The notes below the pieces were generated by a model, which was given only the letters and a program-made list of their open reading frames with translations, did not search any database and was not told where the DNA came from. Positions 1 to 7,728 of a DNA stretch of 64,000 bases are shown here, one piece after another. Location: contig JAPKHC010000041.1 of assembly GCA_026647215.1 (NCBI GenBank), forward strand, positions 1 to 64,000, in the 5' to 3' direction. Source of the DNA: F1-120-MAGs118 sp013360535 (GTDB taxonomy: Bacteria; Planctomycetota; UBA1135; GCA-002686595). The first letter of the stretch is position 1. Each line of letters starts with the position of its first letter. The position numbers and the translations under genes are program-made.

Positions 1-708
1 AAGGCGACCGTCACGGTCAACGCCACGCGCACGTCGCTGCGCGTCTTCTTCGCCCACGCGCACGAGGCTGGCCACGCGCGCTCGAACCCCGCGCGCTTGG
101 TGCGCCGCGCGATCTGCTCGCCGCCGCCGCCCAAGGCGCTCTCCGACGCCGAAGTTGAGCGGCTCCTGCGCGTCCTGGAGCAGGCGGCCAACTCGCTCGA
201 GGGCGCGCTCGGGCTCGCCGCGCGTCGCGACCGCACGCTGATCCGGCTCCTGCTTGGAACCGGCATCCGCATCGGTTCCGCGCTGGCGCTCGACACGAGC
301 GACGTCGACCTCGCCGCAGGGACGCTTCGCTTGCGCGAGACGAAGCGGGACAAGCCCGAGCGCGTGTTCGTGTCCAAGGACGCCGCGGCCGCGCTCGCCG
401 AACTGATCTCGACGCTGCCCGCCTCCGGCGGATCCGGCTCCGGTCGCGCGCACGCGCTCTTCTGCGGCCCGCAGGGCCAGCGCCTCGCCAAGCGCCACGC
501 GCAGCGCCGCATCACCTTGTGGCTCGATCGCGCCGGGCTCGGCGAAGGCACGCCGCACAGCCTGCGCCACACCTTTGCGACGCGGCTCCTGCGCCGGACG
601 GGCGACCTGTTCCTGGTGAAGACCGCCATGCGCCACGCCTCGATCGCGTCGACGGCGGTGTACCTGTCGGTGTCCGACGAGCGGCTGCGCGCCGCGGTGG
701 GGGGCTAA
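1..708 (+). CDS. Tyrosine recombinase/integrase, 5' end cut by window edge
   Basis: The frame is open from the first base, so the gene begins upstream of the window. The first residues look like the end of a SAM-like core-binding domain (RSNPARLV). The catalytic domain follows: the first Arg lies in the GTGIRIGSALALDTSDVDL segment, HSLRHTFATRLL gives the HxxR box, then a His in AMRHASIASTAVYLSVS and the presumed Tyr nucleophile in TAVYL. This is a XerC/D-like strand-exchange enzyme. It ends 3 bp before a second recombinase on the same strand, so the two are probably co-transcribed. Family call is firm; biological role (island integrase or resident recombinase) is not determinable here. Confidence 0.8.
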   Translation, partial: KATVTVNATRTSLRVFFAHAHEAGHARSNPARLVRRAICSPPPPKALSDAEVERLLRVLEQAANSLEGALGLAARRDRTLIRLLLGTGIRIGSALALDTSDVDLAAGTLRLRETKRDKPERVFVSKDAAAALAELISTLPASGGSGSGRAHALFCGPQGQRLAKRHAQRRITLWLDRAGLGEGTPHSLRHTFATRLLRRTGDLFLVKTAMRHASIASTAVYLSVSDERLRAAVGG

Positions 709-711
709 GCC

Positions 712-2061
712 ATGGGACGAGCAGGAAGCGCGGCGCGCGCCGAGGGCATGGGACGCACGGAGTGCGCAGCGATGGGCGGCGGGCGACTCGGTCGAGCGCT
801 CGGGACGGGCGCGCTCGCGCAGCAGCGCCGCGGCGAGGGCCCGCCGCGCTGGGTGCTCTCCTGGACCGACGCCAAGGGCCAGCGGCACCGCCAAGCGCTC
901 TCGACGGACCGCCGCGTCGCCGAGCGGCGGCAGGCCGAGATCATTCGCCAGCGCGATCTCGAGCTCGCGGGTCTCGCGCCCGTCGAGGGGCAGGCCATGG
1001 CTCTCGACGAGCTCCGCGTCGCGTACCTCGAGGACCTCGCTGCGCGCGTGGGCGCGAAGCAGCTGCGGTCGGTGACCGACGCGCTCGCGCGTGTCCTGGC
1101 TGCGATCCCCGCGCAGCGGGTCCGCGACCTGCGCGTGATGGACCTGATGCGCTACCAGCGCGAGCGGCTCGCCCAAGGCGTCTCGCACCGCACGGTGAAC
1201 GTCGACACGGGCGCGCTGCGCGCGATGCTCGGCTGGGCGGTCACGGCGCAGCTGATCGCGGAAAACCCGGTGCGGGCCCTGAAGCCGCTGCCCACGAGCG
1301 AGCGCCACCAGCGGCGCGTGCGCCGGGCGCTGTCGGACGAGGAGATCGAGCGCTTCCTCGCCGCCGCTGAGGCCGACGATGCCGACTGCGCTGCGCGCGC
1401 GGCGGCCGAACGCACGATCCACATCCACGGGCGCGGCGCGAAGTACGCGGCCCGCCGTCGCCCGGAGCGCGTCCCGCAGGCCCCGCTGTGGCTGACGCTG
1501 CTCGAGACGGGCGCGCGCTGGGGCGAGCTGACGCAGGTCACGTGGGCGGATTTGGACCCGCACAGGAAGGTGGTGAACCTGCGCGCCGCTACGACCAAGT
1601 CCGGCCGCGGCCGCGTGATCCCGCTACGCGAAGCGGTGGTGGCCGAGCTCATGGCTCTGCGCGCGCTGCATCAGCGCATCCGGCTGCGCGTCGCTCAACC
1701 TCGCGACCGCGTCTTCCTGTCGCCCGACGGCGCCGACTGGGCCGACTACACGACCAACGCGCGGCGGCTCTTGCGCAGGATCATGGACCGCGCCGGGATC
1801 GAGCGCTTCGACGCCCAAGGGCGCGTGGTCGACATCCACGCGCTGAGACACACGACGGCGAGCCGACTCGCGCGTCGCGGCGTGCCGCTCGTCGTGACGC
1901 AGCGGATCCTTGGGCACTCGGACCCCAAGCTGACCGCGCGCGTGTACACGCATCTCGAGGTCGAGGACTTGCGGGCGGCGGTGGAGAGCCCTGCGGGGGC
2001 GGTCGCGATGTCGCAGCCCTTCGCTGCCGCGAGCGCTGTGCGACAGCTGGACGCCCTCTGA
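712..2061 (+). CDS. Tyrosine recombinase (phage-type integrase)
   Basis: 449 aa. The first ~25 residues are low complexity, so a later ATG (748 or 769) could be the true start. An N-terminal arm-type region (PPRWVLSWTDAKGQRHRQ) is followed by a core-binding domain (about 100-200) and the catalytic domain (about 215-430). Visible catalytic residues are Arg in LLETGARWGELTQVTW, Lys in TKSGRGR, the HALRHTTASRL box, His in ILGHSD and the Tyr in RVYTHLE. It lies 3 bp downstream of another tyrosine recombinase; such tandem sets occur in recombinase-in-tandem/trio elements, and a third member could lie upstream of the window. It sits at the outer edge of a lower-GC island and is the obvious candidate for its integrase, by inference. 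Confidence 0.85.
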   Translation: MGRAGSAARAEGMGRTECAAMGGGRLGRALGTGALAQQRRGEGPPRWVLSWTDAKGQRHRQALSTDRRVAERRQAEIIRQRDLELAGLAPVEGQAMALDELRVAYLEDLAARVGAKQLRSVTDALARVLAAIPAQRVRDLRVMDLMRYQRERLAQGVSHRTVNVDTGALRAMLGWAVTAQLIAENPVRALKPLPTSERHQRRVRRALSDEEIERFLAAAEADDADCAARAAAERTIHIHGRGAKYAARRRPERVPQAPLWLTLLETGARWGELTQVTWADLDPHRKVVNLRAATTKSGRGRVIPLREAVVAELMALRALHQRIRLRVAQPRDRVFLSPDGADWADYTTNARRLLRRIMDRAGIERFDAQGRVVDIHALRHTTASRLARRGVPLVVTQRILGHSDPKLTARVYTHLEVEDLRAAVESPAGAVAMSQPFAAASAVRQLDAL

Positions 2062-2379
2062 GCCGTACCAGGGACGTGTCGCACCAAAGCCCCCCTCCTT
2101 TTTGGGGCAAGACGTCGCCCCCTGACGTCGCCGATGCGCTGCGTTAGCCGCAGCCGCTCGACGGCCTGCGGGATCGAGAGGGAGCCCAGACGGCGACCGG
2201 AGCGATCCCGCGACGCCGCCGAGGAAGCCGCTTGACGGACGGCCGCTCCGCTGCGAGCCTCCCCCCCCAGTTCGAGGGGGACGCTTCGGGAGGAAGTGAT
2301 ACGCTTGGAGCTCCGATACCCGTAGCGTTCCGCGCATGGTGGTCCGTTTGGACTTCCTATCCCCCAAGGTTTGAGCCAA
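2062..2379. other. Intergenic region upstream of the OLD-family gene
   Basis: No gene is visible in these 318 bp. There are two copies of the palindrome GACGTC (2111-2116 and 2124-2129) separated by 7 bp, which could form a small hairpin or a dimeric protein-binding site. A C-run lies at about 2263-2270. Base composition drops toward the following gene. No convincing sigma-70 promoter or Shine-Dalgarno is visible before the start at 2380. Confidence 0.4.
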
Positions 2380-4467
2380 ATGCAACTTAAGAAGTACCGC
2401 GTCACCAACTTCCGTTCGGTCAAGGACAGCGGTTGGATCGACGTCGACAAGGTGACAGCGCTCATCGGAACGAATGAGTCAGGCAAGACAAACCTCCTCC
2501 TGCCGCTCTGGCGCCTGAACCCAGCCACGGCGGACGGAAAGGTGAACGTAACCGCCGATCACCCGCGGAAGCTGCATACCGAGTTCAGGAGCATGAAGCC
2601 CCAGCCGGTCTTCATCGAAGCGCACTTCGATGTGAGTGACGCGATGGCGAAGCAACTCGCGAAAGTCACTGGGTTCTCGGAGGCCGCCCTGAAGGTGGTC
2701 TCCGTGTCGCGGCGATTCGAGGGGGAACCGACGGTCGACTTCCCGAATGTAGCGTCGACTTTCACGGCGAATCGCGATGACGTCCAAGGGCTACTTACCG
2801 CGGCATCCACCGAGATCGACGGTCTGCCTCCGGACGATCAGGACCAGGACTTGCGGACCCGAGTGAAGGCGAGTCTGAAGCAGGTGATCGCCGCTTTGCC
2901 GAACGATGCGTTGGTGTCCACGGCACAACTCAAGGCGATGGTTGATCCGTTGAAGGCCGTGGCCAACACAGACGGAACGACGAGCACGTGCGCCGCGCGC
3001 TTTAGGAAGCTGCTCAAGGACTTGGAAGCGATCCAAGCGAAGCTGGCCACGTCGCACCCGCGCGAATCGCAGGAGGCGACGAAAGCGGTCGTCGAGGCGT
3101 TGCCCAAATTCGTCTACTACTCGAACTACGGCAACTTGGACTCGGAGATTTACCTCCCGACCGTTATCGCTAACCTGAAGCGAACGGATATGGGCGCGAG
3201 GGAGACCGCGAAGGCCAGAACGCTGAAAGTGCTCTTCGAGTTCGTCAAGCTGACACCGCAGGAGATCCTCGAACTTGGGCAGGAACCTACGGGCATGTTG
3301 AACGAGGAGCAGGCGAAACAGGCTTCGGAAAAGAAGAAGACGCGCAGCATTCTGCATCAGTCTGCTTCAGCTCTACTGACGGAGCGCTTTCGGGAATGGT
3401 GGAAGCAAGGCAACTACCGATTCAGGTTCGAGGCAGACGGCAATTTCTTCCGCTTGTGGGTTTCCGACGACAAGCGGCCCGAGGAAGTCGAACTCGAAGG
3501 TCGCAGCTCGGGACTTCAGTGGTTCCTGAGCTTCTACTTGGTGTTCCTCGTCGAGAGCGGTGACACGCACTCCAACTCGATCCTCTTGCTCGATGAACCC
3601 GGGGTTGCTCTACATCCTCTTTCCCAACGGGATCTGTCGAAGTTCTTCGACGGGTTGGCCAGGCGAAACCAGCTCCTCTACACGACGCACTCACCGTTTC
3701 TGGTAGACGCCGATCGACTTGACCGTGCCCGCAAGGTGTTCATCGACGTTGACGGAACAAGCAAGGCGTCACCTGACCTCGGCGTTCGGGACGGTGATCC
3801 GAGCCAGAAGGGCGCTGGATACGCCGTGCACGCTGCCATCGGCCTCTCGATCGCCGAGAGTCTACTGCTGGGCTGCACGCCAGTAGTCGTCGAGGGCGCA
3901 TCCGACCAGCACTACCTCACCGCAGCGAAGACGCTGCTGATCGCAGCAGGACGGCTGAAGCCCGGCCGCGAGTTGGTGTTCCCGCCGGCTGATGGTGCGA
4001 AGGGTGTGAAGGCCGTCTCGACTATTTTGATGGGGCGCGACGACGAGCTTCCCATCGTCCTCCTTGACAGCGACGAGGCAGGACGCACTTTCGCTGCTTC
4101 ATTGAGGAAAGAGATGTATGCCAAGTCGCCCGAGCTGGTCCTCGAAGTCGCGAAATTCGCGGGAATGGAAAACGCGGAAATCGAGGATCTGATCCCCGTG
4201 GAGATCTTCGTCTCGGTGCTCGATCGTTGGCAGCGTGGGGCCGTCGAGACGTTCGCGGAGGTCCACGACGCAAAGAAGGCGATCGTTCCTCAGATCAAGG
4301 AATGGGCGAAGAAGAACAAGATCGAACTACAGCCGGGCTGGAAGGGTGAACTTGCGACGCTGGTCAAGACCAAGCTCCTCCAACTTGGACACCAGAAGAT
4401 GAATGGTGCCCTCGACACCTGGCACAAGCTGTTCGAGGCATTCCAGCAGCGCGGGTCCAAGGCGTAG
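2380..4467 (+). CDS. OLD-family ATP-dependent endonuclease (AAA ATPase + TOPRIM)
   Basis: 695 aa. The ATG at 2380 gives the family's typical opening (MQLKKYRVTNFRSVKDSGW); a TTG at 2371 adds three residues. Walker A is GTNESGKT at 30-37, an ABC-like region precedes Walker B (ILLLDEPG, D405/E406), and a His-containing switch (TTHSPFLVDA) follows. The C-terminal TOPRIM domain has the acidic VVVEGASD (E505) and LLDSDEAG (D563, D565). Such proteins couple an SMC/ABC-type ATPase to a metal-dependent nuclease; GajA of Gabija and the P2 Old protein are relatives. GC is clearly below that of the flanking genome. The gene is convergent with a UvrD-like helicase-nuclease, the type of partner seen in Gabija, but the arrangement differs from that system's operon. 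Role as anti-phage nuclease is inference. Confidence 0.86.
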   Translation: MQLKKYRVTNFRSVKDSGWIDVDKVTALIGTNESGKTNLLLPLWRLNPATADGKVNVTADHPRKLHTEFRSMKPQPVFIEAHFDVSDAMAKQLAKVTGFSEAALKVVSVSRRFEGEPTVDFPNVASTFTANRDDVQGLLTAASTEIDGLPPDDQDQDLRTRVKASLKQVIAALPNDALVSTAQLKAMVDPLKAVANTDGTTSTCAARFRKLLKDLEAIQAKLATSHPRESQEATKAVVEALPKFVYYSNYGNLDSEIYLPTVIANLKRTDMGARETAKARTLKVLFEFVKLTPQEILELGQEPTGMLNEEQAKQASEKKKTRSILHQSASALLTERFREWWKQGNYRFRFEADGNFFRLWVSDDKRPEEVELEGRSSGLQWFLSFYLVFLVESGDTHSNSILLLDEPGVALHPLSQRDLSKFFDGLARRNQLLYTTHSPFLVDADRLDRARKVFIDVDGTSKASPDLGVRDGDPSQKGAGYAVHAAIGLSIAESLLLGCTPVVVEGASDQHYLTAAKTLLIAAGRLKPGRELVFPPADGAKGVKAVSTILMGRDDELPIVLLDSDEAGRTFAASLRKEMYAKSPELVLEVAKFAGMENAEIEDLIPVEIFVSVLDRWQRGAVETFAEVHDAKKAIVPQIKEWAKKNKIELQPGWKGELATLVKTKLLQLGHQKMNGALDTWHKLFEAFQQRGSKA

Positions 4468-4672
4468 AAGCACAGGTGCCAGGTCTCCCGTCCTTCCCGG
4501 CGAGGTTGCCGGCGCCGCTGCTCCGCGTGCTATGTCATGGTTCTGGCTAATTGGCGCGCAACGACTTCACGATGCTCTTGGATTCGATCAGGCCGGGCAG
4601 CCCGGTGCTGAGCCGGTGCAGTGATGCGAGCGTTCCCCTCACCACGCGCTCGATCGTGCGCATTTCACCGTC

Positions 4673-4692
4673 TAAGAGTACGTCCCAAGACC
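4673..4692 (+). repeat. Left terminal inverted repeat of IS5-type element
   Basis: TAAGAGTACGTCCCAAGACC; pairs with the complement of 4890-4909 with two mismatches (positions 7 and 14). Confidence 0.75.
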
Positions 4693-4730
4693 GCTGCTAA
4701 TCCGTCCTTGGATACGCTCTGTAGGGTTCT

Positions 4731-4893
4731 ATGGAGCAGGACTTCTTCGACATACCCGAGGCGCTGTGGCGTCAGATCAGTCGGCAACACCGTTTTCGTG
4801 GGCTGCTGATCCGCTGGGCGCGCCGGTCGGAGAACTTCCTTGCGATGCTTCAGCTCGCCACGCCATCATCGCGTTTCAGCAAGATCATGGGTC
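4731..4893 (+). pseudogene. IS5-type transposase remnant, N-terminus joined to C-terminus
   Basis: Begins MEQDFFDIPEALWRQISRQ, the kind of start seen in DDE transposases, then jumps directly to HRFRGLLIRWARRSENFLAM, the extreme C-terminal motif of IS5-type transposases. The catalytic DDE core (about 200 residues) is missing. A -1 shift after QLA scrambles the end: the second copy at 14.7 kb reads QLACGIIAFQQ where this one reads QLATPSSRFSK although the DNA is nearly the same. It cannot encode an active transposase. Confidence 0.68.
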
Positions 4894-4909
4894 TTAGGAC
4901 GTGCTCTTA
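4890..4909 (-). repeat. Right terminal inverted repeat; supplies helicase stop codon
   Basis: Complement reads TAAGAGCACGTCCTAAGACC. Bases 4894-4896 are the TAA stop codon of the minus-strand helicase-nuclease gene, so the last residues of that protein (about NKSTS) are encoded by the transposon end. Confidence 0.75.
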
Positions 4910-7680
4910 TTGGCGAAAGGCCGCACTCTGCACAGTCCAACGAGATCGCATGTCCCGCACCTCTTCTCTTCCCATGTCGGCAGGCGCAACAGCGTGTTCG
5001 AGCGAAGCGCCTCGCCAGCGTCCCGGATCTTCTCCCGAACCGTGGTGAGGAGCGGGTCGTTGATCTGTTCGCGAGTGGTCCTGCCCATCTCGTCCAAGTT
5101 CAGCACCTCGATCAGGTCAGCGGACTTTCCCGTAAGCTCTTGATAGCCGACGGCGTAGACGTGGAGTTGATCGCGAGTGACGTCTTCAGCCTGGGCGCGT
5201 TCCGTTGACTTGAAGTCGACGATCGCAACTTCGCCGGTGTCGAGCCGGCGGATGAGGTCGATACGACCATCGACGGTTATGCCCGGAGCGACGTGGACCT
5301 GGATCTTCTTCTCGGAAAACTCGGTGTTGGCGATCTCCTTGCCGTGTGCGTCAAAGTAGCGTTCGAGCGCCTTGATGCCGGCATTCCTCAGTTGCTCACG
5401 CAACGCGGTGTACGCAAACGGCACATTCAGGTGCCGGTCGATCAGCGCAGTTGCTGCGTCTTTGGTGACAATATCCCCACCGAGCGCTCGTTTGTGGATC
5501 TCGGAAAGTGCGTCGTGGAGTCCTCTGCCGTATCCGAGCGCTTCGTGGATTGGCGCGTTGAATCCGTAGAGGAAGCGCAGCTTGAATTGATAAGGGCACT
5601 CAAACAGGTACTTCAACTCGGAGAACGACAGATTGACTTGTGGTGTCTCCTGCACGGGGTGAGGAGGAAGACGGTCGCCCGCGATCAAGGCAGAGGTAGT
5701 AGAAACCCATTGTTGCGCGGCGATGTGGTCGAAGAACTGGGAGCGCGAGCGCTGCTGCTGGTTGTCGGCGATGGGCGCGAAAGTCGCGTACAGGTACTTC
5801 TGCGCTCGAGTCACTGCGACATACAGCAATCGCGTCTCGTCTTCGAGGGTGCCGCGGTACCGCGCGGGGTCATCGATAGCCTCGTCCGGGATGACGTGAC
5901 GCAGGGTGACGCCCCCCATGGCGCGCGACGGAAAGCGGTTCTTGCGCAGCGCAGGCACGAACACCGCCGGCCACTGCAGGCCCTTGGCCTGGTGCACCGT
6001 GGCGATGGTCACGGCGTCCGGGGTCGCGTAGCCGACATCGGAGTCCGCATCGGCGTAGTAGTCGCGAGCCTGGTGCTCGAGCCATTTGGCGAATCCTTCG
6101 TACTTCGCCTTCGGCTCGGTTGTGAAGTAGATTTGCTCGTAGTCGGAAATCACCTGGCTAAACTTGCCAAGCTGATAGAAGGCAAGCTCGCCACGGCTGG
6201 CGTCGCCCGGCAGGTTGTCCTCGCGCATGTCCAGCGCCTCGAGGAAGTCCAAGTAGAGCCGCTGGATGTTGTAGACTGAGTGTCGCTTCTTCGCCGCGAA
6301 GTCGCGGCCTGTTTCCAGCACCTTCAGCGCCTTCGCCCAGTCCGTACCGACGGGGATCAACGCGGCCCCGACCCACAGCGCCCTCAGCGCCTCATCGTCG
6401 ACGTCCCCGACCATGAACCGGAAGATGCCCACGACTGCCTGGATCTCCGGGCTGTCGAACAGCCGGTTCAGGCCCTTCACGATGAATGGGATGCCGCGGC
6501 GTCGCATTTCCGCGACAACCGGCTCGGAGTCCCTCGCGACCGAGCGGAATAGAACGGCGCAGTCTGACCATGACAGACCGCGCGACTCCGAGGTGGGGCC
6601 GTCCCGGAATGGAACGCCGCGGAGATGCTCGACGCGGTCGACGACCCACCGCGCCTCTGCGCCGGGGGTGTCGAACGTCAAGGCGAGCAGGTCGCCGCGC
6701 TCCCACGACTGATGGCCCGCGGCGACCATCGCCTTCGGAAGCCGCTCTCCCGCAGGAATGAGCTCCGCGACAGATCGGCCAAGCTCGACGATGCCCCGGC
6801 TCGAGCGAAAGTTGTCCTCAAGCGTGACCTGCCGGACGGCGGGGTAGCGGGTCGCGAACGTGACGATGTTCGACACCTGGCTCCCCCGCCACTGGTAGAT
6901 CGTCTGGTCGTCGTCTCCAACCACGCACAGATTCGCCCCGAACCGGACGAGTCCACGGACGAGTCGCTCCTGCAGCGGGTTAACGTCCTGGTACTCGTCG
7001 ACGACGACGTAGCGGATATCGGCTCGGATGTGGTCCTGCACCCGTACGAAGTCGTCGTCCTCGTACGCGTCGCCCTCCAGGTAGTCGACAGCGCTGCGGA
7101 TGATCTGCGTGTAGTCGAACAGCGAGTTTTGGTGGAGGAGTGTGAGGTATTTCTCGGACGATTCGACCACCCCCGCCGGCACGTGATCGAAGTCGACCGT
7201 GTCCTCGCGCAGCACGGTGAGAACCTGCAGGTAGAGCTTCGAGTCGGTGTAGCGGCGCAACACGCCGTTCGTAGCCGTCGTCGGGCAACTCGTCAGCCCT
7301 GACTTGGAGCTGTAGCGGTCGATGAACAGCCGATCCGTGACGTCGGTCAGCACGGAGAACTTGAACTTCTCCGGGACCAGACGCTGCAGAAGGTCGAGGC
7401 AGTAGCCGTGCATCGTCCCGATGTACATCTCGGCGAGCCCGCCCACGGGACCGAGCTCACGGGCAACGATCGTGAGGACGCGCTCCTTAAGCTCCGCAGC
7501 CGCCTTCTCGGTGAACGTGAACGCAACGACGTTTCGCGGCTGGACGCCCGGCCGAGCGAGGACCGCGGCGATCCGCTGCGAGATCACCTGCGTCTTCCCG
7601 GAACCCGCGCAGGCGATGATCTGCAGCGGTTCGTCGAGGCAAGCGATCGCCTGCGCCTGGGAGCCTGTGTAGGTGGTCAT
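4894..7680 (-). CDS. UvrD-like helicase fused to Fe-S PD-(D/E)XK nuclease
   Basis: 928 aa. Superfamily 1A helicase: Walker A IIACAGSGKT (21-30), Walker B VVVDEYQDVNP (about 225-235), DDDQTIYQWRGSQ, VTLEDNFRSS, and motifs ATVHQAKGLQWPAVF and LLYVAVTRAQKYLYA. The C-terminal region (from about 685) is a RecB/AddB-type nuclease: GRIDLIRR then VDFKS (D822, K824). One Cys in FECPYQFKLRFLYG (about 696) and three in RCGTCDLVGLCR (about 907-917) match the iron-sulfur staple of AddB/Cas4/AdnB nucleases. It should unwind and degrade DNA ends. ATG at 7680 lies 48 bp from the divergent methyltransferase gene, suggesting shared control. Its stop codon lies in a transposon end, so a few native C-terminal residues have been replaced. 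Family is firm; defence role is inferred from context. Confidence 0.9.
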   Translation of the reverse strand: MTTYTGSQAQAIACLDEPLQIIACAGSGKTQVISQRIAAVLARPGVQPRNVVAFTFTEKAAAELKERVLTIVARELGPVGGLAEMYIGTMHGYCLDLLQRLVPEKFKFSVLTDVTDRLFIDRYSSKSGLTSCPTTATNGVLRRYTDSKLYLQVLTVLREDTVDFDHVPAGVVESSEKYLTLLHQNSLFDYTQIIRSAVDYLEGDAYEDDDFVRVQDHIRADIRYVVVDEYQDVNPLQERLVRGLVRFGANLCVVGDDDQTIYQWRGSQVSNIVTFATRYPAVRQVTLEDNFRSSRGIVELGRSVAELIPAGERLPKAMVAAGHQSWERGDLLALTFDTPGAEARWVVDRVEHLRGVPFRDGPTSESRGLSWSDCAVLFRSVARDSEPVVAEMRRRGIPFIVKGLNRLFDSPEIQAVVGIFRFMVGDVDDEALRALWVGAALIPVGTDWAKALKVLETGRDFAAKKRHSVYNIQRLYLDFLEALDMREDNLPGDASRGELAFYQLGKFSQVISDYEQIYFTTEPKAKYEGFAKWLEHQARDYYADADSDVGYATPDAVTIATVHQAKGLQWPAVFVPALRKNRFPSRAMGGVTLRHVIPDEAIDDPARYRGTLEDETRLLYVAVTRAQKYLYATFAPIADNQQQRSRSQFFDHIAAQQWVSTTSALIAGDRLPPHPVQETPQVNLSFSELKYLFECPYQFKLRFLYGFNAPIHEALGYGRGLHDALSEIHKRALGGDIVTKDAATALIDRHLNVPFAYTALREQLRNAGIKALERYFDAHGKEIANTEFSEKKIQVHVAPGITVDGRIDLIRRLDTGEVAIVDFKSTERAQAEDVTRDQLHVYAVGYQELTGKSADLIEVLNLDEMGRTTREQINDPLLTTVREKIRDAGEALRSNTLLRLPTWEEKRCGTCDLVGLCRVRPFANKSTS

Positions 7681-7728
7681 GGCCGGGTGTTTTCGCCAAG
7701 CATGGGTGCACTGTACAGTAGTGCCGAC
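7681..7728. promoter_or_regulatory. 48-bp divergent intergenic region, helicase-nuclease / mod
   Basis: The two start codons (complement ATG at 7680 and ATG at 7729) are so close that any promoters must overlap each other or the coding ends. An in-frame ATG at 7702 would shorten the gap further. The stretch GCACTGTACAGTAGTGC (7708-7724) contains the palindrome ACTGTACAGT (7710-7719) flanked by GCACTGTAC/GTAGTGC-like halves, a plausible operator for a dimeric regulator. Function is inferred only. Confidence 0.4.

Larger units (their letters stand above)
4673..4909 (+). mobile_element. 237-bp internally deleted IS5-type element (MITE-like)
   Basis: Bounded by imperfect 20-bp terminal inverted repeats (18 of 20 matches), TAAGAGTACGTCCCAAGACC at the left and the complement of TAAGAGCACGTCCTAAGACC at the right. 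Inside is only the start and the end of a transposase frame. No clear target-site duplication is visible (flanks accgtc and ttggcg). The element is wedged between two convergent genes and its right repeat overlaps the 3' end of the helicase-nuclease gene. The remaining 205 bp between the OLD-family stop and the element (4468-4672) show no gene. IS family assignment rests on the C-terminal transposase motif; a database match to a full-length parent would settle it. Confidence 0.72.

Noticed and set aside
2380..7680. Bona fide Gabija system
   Set aside because: Genes are convergent rather than an operon, and the helicase carries an extra Fe-S nuclease domain and is much longer than GajB. Kept only as a resemblance.
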